DNA of 64,000 nucleotides from contig NZ_CM001403.1 of NCBI RefSeq assembly GCF_000166195.2, positions 4,172,432 to 4,236,431 on the forward strand, read 5' to 3'. Below the pieces are notes generated by a model. The model saw only the letters and a list, made by a program, of their open reading frames with translations, was not told the origin of the DNA and searched no databases. Shown piece after piece: positions 44,195 through 52,010 of the stretch (position 1 is its first letter; each line of letters opens with the position of its first letter). Both the position numbers and the translations under genes were made by a program. The DNA comes from Mucilaginibacter paludis DSM 18603. GTDB lineage: Bacteria; Bacteroidota; Bacteroidia; Sphingobacteriales; Sphingobacteriaceae.

Positions 44195-45214
44195 TTAATC
44201 AATCTTAAACTTGACGTCCTCCGTGTAAGGGTAGCTGCAACATAAAAGGTATTCATCATCATTCAGCCCCTTTCTTGAGATATCACCAATCGTTTTTACC
44301 TTGCCTGAAAATAGTTTTGCTTTACAAAGAGTGCACGCACCTGTCTGACACGAATACAACAAATCTAACTGCAAATCTAAGCCCGCTTCAAGAATACTTT
44401 TTCCTTTTACAACTTCAACATTAAATTGTTTTTCGTTTTTTACTAATTTGACTACTTGTGTATGTATATCTTTCAATTCGTCCTCACTCACAATATGTTC
44501 AAAATCTTCAGTAAATATATGAGTTGATGACAAACCATGTGATTTGATAGTCATGCTGACAGTTTCCTTTAAGCCTTTTGGACCACAAACATAGTGAGTG
44601 GTTTGCAAAAAATCGGGTGATTTTTTTATGATTTGGATAATTTGTTCAGCATTAAGTCTTCCATACCAACTATTCTCATTAACTTCTTTTGTATAGAACA
44701 GGTTTAAAAAAAAACTGTTCGGATAATCATGGTTAAGGGCTAATAATTGATCATAGAAAATAGTTTGCTCTTTGTTTGGATTACAATAAGATAACGTTAC
44801 TGTTCCGATATTGTTTTTCAAGGCATATTTCAATATTGACATTAATGGCGTTATCCCACTACCTGCCCCCCATAAATAAATATCACTTCGGGAGTGATCT
44901 TTTGGAGCAACAAAATTCCCCATTGGTTCAATAACTTCAACCATGGTTCCTTCTTTGAACGTATCAATAATATGGTTTGAAACTATGCCATGATTTACAC
45001 GTTTTACTGTAATGTTGAGTGTATTATCAATGCCTGGTGCTGAGGACAATGAGTATGGCCTTTTATATTTTCTATTATTAATTGTAACAATTAACGTAAT
45101 ATATTGACCTGGGACGTATGTTATTTTTTTTAAAGCGGGTTGCTTAAAACAGATGGTGGAGGCGTCCTGAGTTTCTTTAATTATAGCAACAACTTTTAGC
45201 GTGTAGCTTAACAT
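44195..45214 (-). CDS. E3-type NAD(P)H-dependent 2Fe-2S flavoreductase (DdhD/AscD role)
   Basis: A 339-residue electron-transfer protein. An FAD domain (about 1-100, RPYSLSSAPG), an NAD domain (about 105-225, WGAGSGITPLMS and YVCGPKG) and a C-terminal plant-type 2Fe-2S domain (about 250-339; C289, C294, C297 and a Cys near 327) are seen. By context it supplies electrons to the E1 dehydrase in C3 deoxygenation. The known Yersinia E3 has the ferredoxin domain at the N-terminus; here the order is reversed, as in PaaE-type reductases. It lies between wzz and rfbF. Confidence 0.88.
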   Translation of the reverse strand: MLSYTLKVVAIIKETQDASTICFKQPALKKITYVPGQYITLIVTINNRKYKRPYSLSSAPGIDNTLNITVKRVNHGIVSNHIIDTFKEGTMVEVIEPMGNFVAPKDHSRSDIYLWGAGSGITPLMSILKYALKNNIGTVTLSYCNPNKEQTIFYDQLLALNHDYPNSFFLNLFYTKEVNENSWYGRLNAEQIIQIIKKSPDFLQTTHYVCGPKGLKETVSMTIKSHGLSSTHIFTEDFEHIVSEDELKDIHTQVVKLVKNEKQFNVEVVKGKSILEAGLDLQLDLLYSCQTGACTLCKAKLFSGKVKTIGDISRKGLNDDEYLLCCSYPYTEDVKFKID

Positions 45215-45218
45215 ACGC

Positions 45219-46307
45219 TTATGACATTATAGTTTTAAATAACCTTTTGACAAGTAATACTAATACTGTAAGAAAAGATAATGTGATTCCGCCTATTAAA
45301 AGTCCTTTAAGCTTACCAGATTTCTCTTTTTCTAGCGGCAAAATCGGCCTGTCAATCACCTGTATCAATGGTGTTTCCTTTCTTAGCGATACCTTAGATA
45401 CTTCTAAATTCTTCACTAATTCCGTCAATATTGCCTGATTTGCCTGCACGTCCACCTGCCGGTGTTGAGAAGGTGTGCGCAATATTTGACGCCCTGGGTT
45501 AGCATTTGGAGTTGCATCAATAGATGAAGCCACCCCATAAATGGCAGCATTCAACTCACGCCGGACAGAATCTGTTTGATGCTGCAAAATTGAAACATTT
45601 TGTACAGATTTTTTAGTTTTTGTAGCTATATAAAAATCTGACACCGTTTTTGCAAGGATTTCGACAAAGTATTTTGAGAATAACTCGTTCTCGGAGTTTA
45701 CCGCGATATTAACGATACTTAATTTTTTATCTGTTTTGGCTACTGACAAGTTACTTTTAGTGATAGCATTATAAAATGTGCCCAACACACTATCTTGTTG
45801 CAGAGAAAATTCTGCGCGATTAGCCCCCGGTGTAAATTGTATCTTTTTTAATTCAGGCTTATTTTCCCAGCCTTTCCTTAATTTATTAAAAGATATATAT
45901 AATTCGGCCAAAGTTTCATCCTTACCTTTGATATTTACTGGGGTTAAAAGCGTTTTCTCAACCATTGACCGAGACTTCATTAATTCCAGTAAATTATCAC
46001 CAGAAAATGCGCCACCGCCGCTACCACCCAAATCAAAACCAAACTGACTCGCTAACCCAGCCGCGCCACCAAGGCCACCCGCTTTGTCATCTTCCAAGGC
46101 AAAACTTAACTCAGCTTTATAAATTGGTTTTTTAAAATAGGCATAAGTAAAGCCCAATGCCCCGCCAATAATGCCTGCTATTAAAATTGTTACCCATTTA
46201 GATAGCAGATATCGCCACCATTCTTGGAATTTCAGAATCAACTCTTTTAAAGATATCTCGTCGTCTTTGGTGTTTTTTGTTTCTTGAATATTTACGGGCT
46301 TGTCCAA
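45219..46307 (-). CDS. wzz: Wzz/GumC-type chain-length determinant protein
   Basis: A 362-residue polysaccharide co-polymerase. It has two membrane helices (about 38-58 and 335-355), a Wzz N-terminal domain with YKAELSFALEDD, a Gly-rich insert (about 78-105) and a long periplasmic helical region. The C-terminal PxxP-like RPILPLEKEKSGK is followed by the second helix. No tyrosine-kinase domain is fused and none is encoded nearby. The start appears to be TTG at 46307; I see no ATG before the first helix or upstream in frame. It is the first gene of the minus-strand cluster. Confidence 0.88.
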   Translation of the reverse strand: MDKPVNIQETKNTKDDEISLKELILKFQEWWRYLLSKWVTILIAGIIGGALGFTYAYFKKPIYKAELSFALEDDKAGGLGGAAGLASQFGFDLGGSGGGAFSGDNLLELMKSRSMVEKTLLTPVNIKGKDETLAELYISFNKLRKGWENKPELKKIQFTPGANRAEFSLQQDSVLGTFYNAITKSNLSVAKTDKKLSIVNIAVNSENELFSKYFVEILAKTVSDFYIATKTKKSVQNVSILQHQTDSVRRELNAAIYGVASSIDATPNANPGRQILRTPSQHRQVDVQANQAILTELVKNLEVSKVSLRKETPLIQVIDRPILPLEKEKSGKLKGLLIGGITLSFLTVLVLLVKRLFKTIMS

Positions 46308-46416
46308 GGGGATTATATATAATGCGTGTCCTACTTCTTTAATGTATTTACTTGAAGTTATAAAATAACTCGCTGTAACTTTCGGCTATTATCGTTCGTT
46401 CAATAGTAAATGTTTG

Positions 46417-46424
46417 CAAATGTA
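46417..46424 (-). promoter_or_regulatory. -7 element, candidate promoter of the polysaccharide cluster
   Basis: TACATTTG on the minus strand matches TAnnTTTG exactly, about 110 bp upstream of the wzz start. No -33 element is clear. Confidence 0.4.
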
Positions 46425-46542
46425 TAGTTTTTTTAAATGATGTATCTAATTTTAATATTAAGCTTAAAGCAACAAACTTCCTTTAAACTTGGGAAGATAT
46501 TAACCCTTAAATGCTCTATTTGTTTTGATTTTTTTTCATTAC

Positions 46543-47568
46543 ATGATGGCACCAGATTTGCAGGATAAATTTTCATTACTCATCTTTGTGTTTTTACTGA
46601 TGCCTATGCTCTATATTCTGTTTCTGATTATTTTAATAGGCGCTGAATTAGCGTACTTTCGTATTGCCGATCTTTATAACATTATCGATAAGCCCAATCA
46701 TCGTAGTTCACATCAGGAAATAACGATCAGGGGAGGAGGGGTGATATTTCCGCTGTCGGTGATTTTGTGGTTCCCTTTCTTTGGCTTTCAATATCCTTTG
46801 GTCGTATTAGGTTTGGTTTTAATCACCTCAATTAGCTTTGTTGACGACTTAAAAGACATATCCAGAAGTATACGCCTGTTGTTTCATTTGATAGCCGTAT
46901 CGCTTGCTTTTTATTCGCTAAATATTTTTGCTCTTCACTGGTACATCGTTATAGCTTCATACATTATGGTTGTGGGTATCATCAATGCTTACAACTTTAT
47001 GGATGGCATTAATGGCATTACAGGCATTTATAGCCTTGTATTGTTTGCCACCCTATGGTGGATTAACCAATATCAGGTTCAATTTGTAAACCCCGGGTTG
47101 ATAGTAACCTTAATTATAAGTGTACTTATTTTTAACTTTTTTAATTTTAGGAAACGAGCCAAATGTTTTGCAGGTGATGTGGGTAGTGTGTCATTAGCAT
47201 TTGTTGTTGTTTTTTTATTGTTTAAATTGATATTACAAACCGACCAGCTCCTTTACATTTTGCTGCTGGCTGTTTATGGTATTGATGCTGTGTTCACTAT
47301 CGCAATCAGGTTAGGCCTCGGCGAAAACATATTTCAGGCACATCGCCTACATTTATACCAGTTGTTGGCTAATGAGCAAAAACTCGATCACCGGGTTGTT
47401 TCTTTCGGATATGGAGTTGTGCAGTTATTAGTTAATGTATTGGTAATTTACAGCATTATTGGCGGGTCCCTTTCATTGGGCTTAAAGGGTTTGCTGCTAT
47501 TGGCTGTTGCTTATGTGGGCATCAGGATGGTTATTATTCGCCGTGTTAAAGCGATAAATGCTGCCTGA
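46543..47568 (+). CDS. WbpL/WecA-like polyprenyl-phosphate sugar-1-phosphate transferase
   Basis: A 341-residue membrane enzyme of the MraY/WecA family with about ten helices. Conserved motifs are DKPNHRSSH near the N-terminus, FVDDLKD (catalytic Asp pair), NAYNFMDGINGI, AGDVGS and the late HRLHLYQ histidines. It should prime the repeat unit on undecaprenyl phosphate; the WbpL-like subgroup uses UDP-QuiNAc or UDP-FucNAc, which the CapD-like and WbpV-like enzymes here could make. A TTG at 46525 opens the frame, but the ATGs at 46543/46546 are more likely. It diverges from wzz. Confidence 0.9.
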   Translation: MMAPDLQDKFSLLIFVFLLMPMLYILFLIILIGAELAYFRIADLYNIIDKPNHRSSHQEITIRGGGVIFPLSVILWFPFFGFQYPLVVLGLVLITSISFVDDLKDISRSIRLLFHLIAVSLAFYSLNIFALHWYIVIASYIMVVGIINAYNFMDGINGITGIYSLVLFATLWWINQYQVQFVNPGLIVTLIISVLIFNFFNFRKRAKCFAGDVGSVSLAFVVVFLLFKLILQTDQLLYILLLAVYGIDAVFTIAIRLGLGENIFQAHRLHLYQLLANEQKLDHRVVSFGYGVVQLLVNVLVIYSIIGGSLSLGLKGLLLLAVAYVGIRMVIIRRVKAINAA

Positions 47569-47586
47569 TGAACGGCAACACTATCT

Positions 47587-47757
47587 CTACTTCCTCTTCC
47601 CCCTCTTGCTAATCACCCAGATCAACAGTCCGATTATAATAAAAACCGAATAGATCCCCATACGGAAACCCAGCCGGAAGACAGATCCTACTATCGAAAA
47701 ACAGCTGTTTAAAGTTACAGCCGTTACAAGCAGGCCTAAGTAATGGATTTTTTTCAT
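47587..47757 (-). CDS. Small lipoprotein-like membrane peptide
   Basis: A 56-residue peptide. It starts MKKIHYLGLLVTAVTLNSC, a signal peptide with a lipobox-like LNSC. A second hydrophobic stretch (about residues 36-50, VFIIIGLLIWVI) and a basic tail KRGKRK follow. Tiny lipoprotein/one-helix peptides of this kind recur in Sphingobacteriaceae, sometimes labelled phosphatidate cytidylyltransferase without enzyme features. An ATG, intact frame and coherent topology support a real gene. Function unknown. Confidence 0.65.
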   Translation of the reverse strand: MKKIHYLGLLVTAVTLNSCFSIVGSVFRLGFRMGIYSVFIIIGLLIWVISKRGKRK

Positions 47758-47781
47758 CAGAGCGTGAAATTAAAAATTTAG

Positions 47782-47809
47782 GCCGATATTGTGATACTTA
47801 AATATCGGC
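47782..47809. promoter_or_regulatory. Hairpin/inverted repeat upstream of the small lipoprotein gene
   Basis: GCCGATATT and its exact complement with a 10-nt spacer, 25 bp upstream of the small gene's start on the minus strand. It could be an operator or a leader hairpin. Confidence 0.35.
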
Positions 47810-47945
47810 TGCTATGTATACATACGTTAAATAGCGAGTGTTGTGTAACTATTACATGATAATTTTGTTAAAACTCAATCTAACTTACCACATAACCGGC
47901 GATGTGTAGTATTTTTATTGTTGATGTTATAGGGGCTAACCTTTT

Positions 47946-50414
47946 ATGCGGACAATTATTGTAAGCTTATTGGTGTTATGTATGAGCTATGGAGCCATGG
48001 CACAGGGCTATGCCGTGGAAGGTAAGGTAACCGATGTACATGGTTTACCACTGGCCTTTGTGCCCGTGTATGTTAAAGGGACAACCAATGGTACTATTGC
48101 TAACGAGGTTGGTGTTTATAAACTCAGGCTTCAGCCCGGAACGTACACCGTGGTATTTAGGGTGATAGGGTATGAGCAGCAAACGGAGCAGGTGGTAATT
48201 GTTGATCAGAACGTAAAGCTCAATATGAAGCTCGAGCCCGAAAGCTACACGCTCGAATCGTATCTGCCTCAAGATACGGAGGTGGATAGCACCTATATCA
48301 TCATGCAGAAGGTGATTGCAAAGCGCAAATTTTATTTAAACCAGGTGAAGGAATATTCGTGTCAGGTTTATTTAAAGGCAGACCAGAAATTACTCAATGC
48401 GCCACAAACGTTTTTAAAGGAGGATGTTGCTAAGGTATTGAACCTCGACCCTAACCGGCGGGGAATTATCAGTTTATTCGAATCGGTATCGCAGTTTAAC
48501 GTGCGTAAGCCGGGTAAGGTGAAAGAGGTAATGCTCGGCCTGAAGGCGGCCGGCGGCGAAAATCCATTCGGCTTTAACAGGGCTACCGACTTGCAGGTTA
48601 ATCTATACGAAAATCTGTTGTCGTGGGGAGGGATGAGTATGCGGAGCTATGTATCGCCTATTGCTGATAACGCGCTACGTTTTTACCACTACAGGCTGCT
48701 ACAGCGTTTTACGGATGACGATAAAACGATAGATGTAATTGAGGTAAAACCAAGGCACGAAAACGAACATGTTTTTCATGGGGTGATTTATGTTATTGAA
48801 AACGATTGGCGGCTTTACAGCGCCGATTTGCATCTGTACAAAAGGGCACATATTGATTTTGTTGATACCCTTAACATTCGCGAACAATACATCCCCGTAA
48901 GGGATAGTATCTGGATGCCATTATCATTAAATTTTAGTTTTACGGGTAAAATTCTTGGGTTTAAATATGTAGGCTATTTTTTAGGGGTAGTCAATAATTA
49001 CAACATTGAGCCCGATTTTAAGCCGGGATACTTTAACGGAGAGGTATTTGAAGTTGGAAAAAACATCAATAAAAAAGATTCGGTTTTCTGGAACAACTAC
49101 AGGGCTGTGCCCTTACTGGACGACGAAAAGCGATATTATCATTTGTTTGAGGCTGCCGAAAAAAAGAATAACGCGAACCACGCCCGGGATTCTGTAAAAA
49201 GTAATAATAATAAATTCAGGCTGATCCCTTACGTGCTTAAAAATTACAAATATCACGATCCTTTTAAAAAGATAACCATATCGGTTCCATCGCCAACCAA
49301 GGTGGTTTTTTATAACACGGTAGAAGGTGCGAGTGTGGATATTAAGCCACAATTTTTTAAGGAGTACGACCGGAATAAAACTTTAACCGTTGAGCCCGAG
49401 GCGCGTTATGGTAGTTCTAATAAAATATTCACGTTTAATACCTATGTTAACTATCGTTATAACCCGCTGAAGCAGGGTGCAGTATATGGTAGTTTCGGAT
49501 CTGATTTTTTGGATTTAAATAACTCCGGTACGCTTAGCTTATTCCTCAACTCGTTGAGCACCTTATTTACAGGCAATAACTATTTAAAGCTTTACAAGGC
49601 AGAGTTTGCTTCAGCCGGTACGCAGGGCGAAATTTGCAATGGCATTTTACTCAACGGCCAGATAGAGTATGCACAACGCGAAACAGTGATCAATACCACG
49701 TTATTTGCTATTGGTAAAGATAGTACGCAGCTAACCTCTAACGATCCGCGAAACCCGCACCCTAACCCCTTAGATCCAAACAGCAATGTGCCCCTTTTTC
49801 CTAACCATGTTGCGCTCTCTATCCGCGGTTCGGCTACGATAACCTTTAATCAGCAGTATACCATCAACCCCGATGGTAAATTTATCGAGCCTACCAAATA
49901 CCCCAGATTGCGTGTCAATTACCGTAAAGGCATCCCGCGTTTTGGTTCGGTTGTAGATTATGATTTTTTATCGGCCGATTTTTTTCAGGATCAACTTAAA
50001 TGCGGCATTTACGGTTATGCTTCTTATTTTATATCGGCAGGAAAGTTTTTTAACAGTAAAAATTTGTATTATCCCGACTATAAGCAGTTTCGCGGGGGGC
50101 AGAGTTTCTTCTTCGACTCAAGTTTAGGCAGCTTTCACTTTTTGGACTACTATACCTACAGCACTGATAAAAGATACTTTGAGGCTCACTATGAGCATAA
50201 CTTCGCGGGTTTCTTTTTGGGGAAATTACCTTACATCAGGAGCCTGAATATTGAAGAAATAATAGGAGGATCATTTTTAACCCAGGAGCTATTGCCGGGT
50301 TATAAAGAGTACTATGTGGGATTAAAACGAAGTATAGTAAGATTAGATTACGGTTTTTCTTATGGGCGCAACCTGCCGGTTTTGCAGGGCTTCAGGTTTA
50401 CCTACAATTTCTAA
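47946..50414 (+). CDS. DUF5686 outer-membrane-type protein with CarboxypepD_reg-like domain
   Basis: An 822-residue exported protein with a Sec signal peptide (cut near AMA-QG), an N-terminal carboxypeptidase-regulatory-like beta sandwich (about 22-100, VEGKVTDVHGLPLAFVPVYV) and a long DUF5686 region. The C-terminal half is rich in alternating aromatic/polar strands and ends YNF, as outer-membrane barrels do. The family is common in Bacteroidota and its function is not established. It is a single gene downstream of the polysaccharide locus; I see no functional tie to it. Confidence 0.88.
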   Translation: MRTIIVSLLVLCMSYGAMAQGYAVEGKVTDVHGLPLAFVPVYVKGTTNGTIANEVGVYKLRLQPGTYTVVFRVIGYEQQTEQVVIVDQNVKLNMKLEPESYTLESYLPQDTEVDSTYIIMQKVIAKRKFYLNQVKEYSCQVYLKADQKLLNAPQTFLKEDVAKVLNLDPNRRGIISLFESVSQFNVRKPGKVKEVMLGLKAAGGENPFGFNRATDLQVNLYENLLSWGGMSMRSYVSPIADNALRFYHYRLLQRFTDDDKTIDVIEVKPRHENEHVFHGVIYVIENDWRLYSADLHLYKRAHIDFVDTLNIREQYIPVRDSIWMPLSLNFSFTGKILGFKYVGYFLGVVNNYNIEPDFKPGYFNGEVFEVGKNINKKDSVFWNNYRAVPLLDDEKRYYHLFEAAEKKNNANHARDSVKSNNNKFRLIPYVLKNYKYHDPFKKITISVPSPTKVVFYNTVEGASVDIKPQFFKEYDRNKTLTVEPEARYGSSNKIFTFNTYVNYRYNPLKQGAVYGSFGSDFLDLNNSGTLSLFLNSLSTLFTGNNYLKLYKAEFASAGTQGEICNGILLNGQIEYAQRETVINTTLFAIGKDSTQLTSNDPRNPHPNPLDPNSNVPLFPNHVALSIRGSATITFNQQYTINPDGKFIEPTKYPRLRVNYRKGIPRFGSVVDYDFLSADFFQDQLKCGIYGYASYFISAGKFFNSKNLYYPDYKQFRGGQSFFFDSSLGSFHFLDYYTYSTDKRYFEAHYEHNFAGFFLGKLPYIRSLNIEEIIGGSFLTQELLPGYKEYYVGLKRSIVRLDYGFSYGRNLPVLQGFRFTYNF

Positions 50415-50541
50415 GGCTTAAGAATTTCGTGTCCAACAACTGTTGACCTCACATTAAAATTGATTGCTGCTCAGTCAAGATAAAACGCCGACTTAACTCA
50501 ATACTCCGGAACTCAGTACTTTCCACTAAATAGTCACACTT

Positions 50542-50724
50542 TTACTTCTTTTCCTTGTTGGCGTCCTCGTCCTTACCTTCGCTACCTTCTTTAAAATGGC
50601 GGATACTTTGGCCAAGTCCGCGGGCAAATTCGGGTATCTTTCTTCCTCCAAATAAAAAAAGCGCTATAACAGCGATGATTATCATATCTGGTCCACTTAA
50701 AAACAAAAGCGTTGCATTGATCAT
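50542..50724 (-). CDS. tatA: Twin-arginine translocase subunit TatA/TatE
   Basis: A 60-residue TatA-family protein. One N-terminal helix (PDMIIIAVIALFLFGGRKIPEFARGLGQ) shows the invariant FGxxKIPE-like hinge as FGGRKIPE, then an amphipathic helix and a charged tail. It forms the pore of the Tat pathway for folded, often cofactor-bearing proteins. tatC is not in the window. The metallophosphoesterase at 57054 has a Tat-type signal and is a likely client. Confidence 0.95.
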   Translation of the reverse strand: MINATLLFLSGPDMIIIAVIALFLFGGRKIPEFARGLGQSIRHFKEGSEGKDEDANKEKK

Positions 50725-50993
50725 TTTTTCTGAGATTTACAATTAATTGACTAAGTTACGAAATTTAATTAACTCGGGTTTTTATTTGGAGCGATGAAAT
50801 TAAAAAGCCCCGGTAGGTAGCAAAATCTACCTTAACAGGCATACCATCTTTTGTAATCATGGCTGTGCTTTTAAGCTATAAAAAGTATCTTCGCACACCT
50901 GTTTGTTTCGTTATCGGTAATCGCTTTTTTATTTTAGCATTTGTTAAGGCCTGGGTGATTACATAAATACCGGAAACTAATCCCATACAGGGT

Positions 50994-51239
50994 ATGTCGA
51001 CGATGTTATTTACAGCTATAGGTTGGTTGGGCGTGGTTTTATGCACTGTTGGTTACCTATTGTTGAGTATGAAGTGGATCAGGGCCGAATCCTTGATTTT
51101 TCAGATACTCAACATTGTTGGCGGTCTTTGCTTAGCAGCCACAGCCGTTAACTCTCAAGATATACCCAATGCTGCGGCAAATCTACTCTGGATGTTTATT
51201 GGAATATATGCCTTGGGCAGGCACCTGCAGAAACGCTAA
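50994..51239 (+). CDS. CBU_0592-family small membrane protein
   Basis: An 81-residue protein with three membrane helices (about 4-25, 33-52 and 57-76). The pattern GWLGVVLCTVGYLLLSMKWI, QILNIVGG and a final WMFIGIYAL matches the CBU_0592 family, which has no known function. Its last 57 bp overlap the 3' end of the TetR gene on the other strand, so the two convergent genes share coding DNA. Confidence 0.78.
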   Translation: MSTMLFTAIGWLGVVLCTVGYLLLSMKWIRAESLIFQILNIVGGLCLAATAVNSQDIPNAAANLLWMFIGIYALGRHLQKR

Positions 51240-51833
51240 TTCGGATATTTCTAAAATTTCATAGGCTTTTTGTTTATAATAATTAAGCCGTTCGGTATAG
51301 GCCTCTATATCGTTTTCCAGGGAAAGATAAAAATAGGCTCCATCCACCAATACAAAAATAAAATCGGCTGCCGTTTGCGGAGACTTAACCGAAGTTAGCC
51401 CCTTTTCATTGCATTGCTCAATAATAGCAGCTAAACCATGCCGTAACGAATCAAGGATGATCTTGTATTTCACCTTAATTTTTTCTTCGCGGAAAGCAAG
51501 AGCATAAAAAGTATAAAAAAGCCCATCATCAAAAAGCAGGTTCCATTCTTTCGAAAATAACATTTCGATAGTGTGCCGAAGGTTGGCTAAGGTTGCCTGT
51601 TCCTTGTCTTTAATGGTAAAAATCAATAAATAGCTTTCCAGTATATGGTCAATTAGTGCGTAGGTGAGGTCTTCTTTAGTTTCAAAATAATGTAAAATCA
51701 AACTGGGGTTAATATCCATCACCTTCGCAATTTTGGCTATGGATGTGTTTTCATAGCCTTCCTTTTTGGCCACTTCATAAAACATCTTAATGATCTCCTG
51801 TTGCCTTACTTCTTTAAGACTTTTCCGCCCCAT
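51183..51833 (-). CDS. TetR-family transcriptional regulator
   Basis: A 216-residue repressor-type protein. The N-terminal HTH (about 10-56) is clear: QEIIKMFYEVAKKEGYENTSIAKIAKVMDINPSLILHYFETKEDL in pattern; the C-terminal ligand/dimer domain is variable. It is transcribed away from the susC-susD-phosphoesterase operon, with a perfect 38-bp palindrome between, 54 bp upstream of its own start. I infer control of both itself and that operon. The ligand is unknown. Its 3' end overlaps the CBU_0592 gene by 57 bp. Confidence 0.92.
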   Translation of the reverse strand: MGRKSLKEVRQQEIIKMFYEVAKKEGYENTSIAKIAKVMDINPSLILHYFETKEDLTYALIDHILESYLLIFTIKDKEQATLANLRHTIEMLFSKEWNLLFDDGLFYTFYALAFREEKIKVKYKIILDSLRHGLAAIIEQCNEKGLTSVKSPQTAADFIFVLVDGAYFYLSLENDIEAYTERLNYYKQKAYEILEISELAFLQVPAQGIYSNKHPE

Positions 51834-51886
51834 TTTTTATTTATTTTTTCCGCAAACTACCAAAAAGAAAATTGTATTATCAAATT

Positions 51887-51924
51887 ATTAATAAATTGAT
51901 TGATTGTTCAATCAATTTATTAAT
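51887..51924. promoter_or_regulatory. Perfect 38-bp palindrome, candidate TetR operator
   Basis: The left arm ATTAATAAATTGATTGA and its exact 17-bp reverse complement flank a 4-bp spacer (TTGT). The TTGATTGA/TCAATCAA core is a shape typical of TetR-family operators. It lies between the tetR and susC start codons. Confidence 0.75.
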
Positions 51925-52010
51925 TCTCCCTTAACCTCGCCTTAATATCAGTTAGACAATTTAGTTGGCGGTTAAAAACAACCATCGTTTATTAAAAAAA
52001 CTACCAACAC

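Larger units (their letters stand above)
47569..47945. other. Intergenic stretch containing one small gene
   Basis: Between the priming transferase and DUF5686 genes. It holds a 56-codon minus-strand gene and a hairpin just upstream of it; the remaining ~150 bp before the DUF5686 gene show nothing I can name. Confidence 0.6.
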
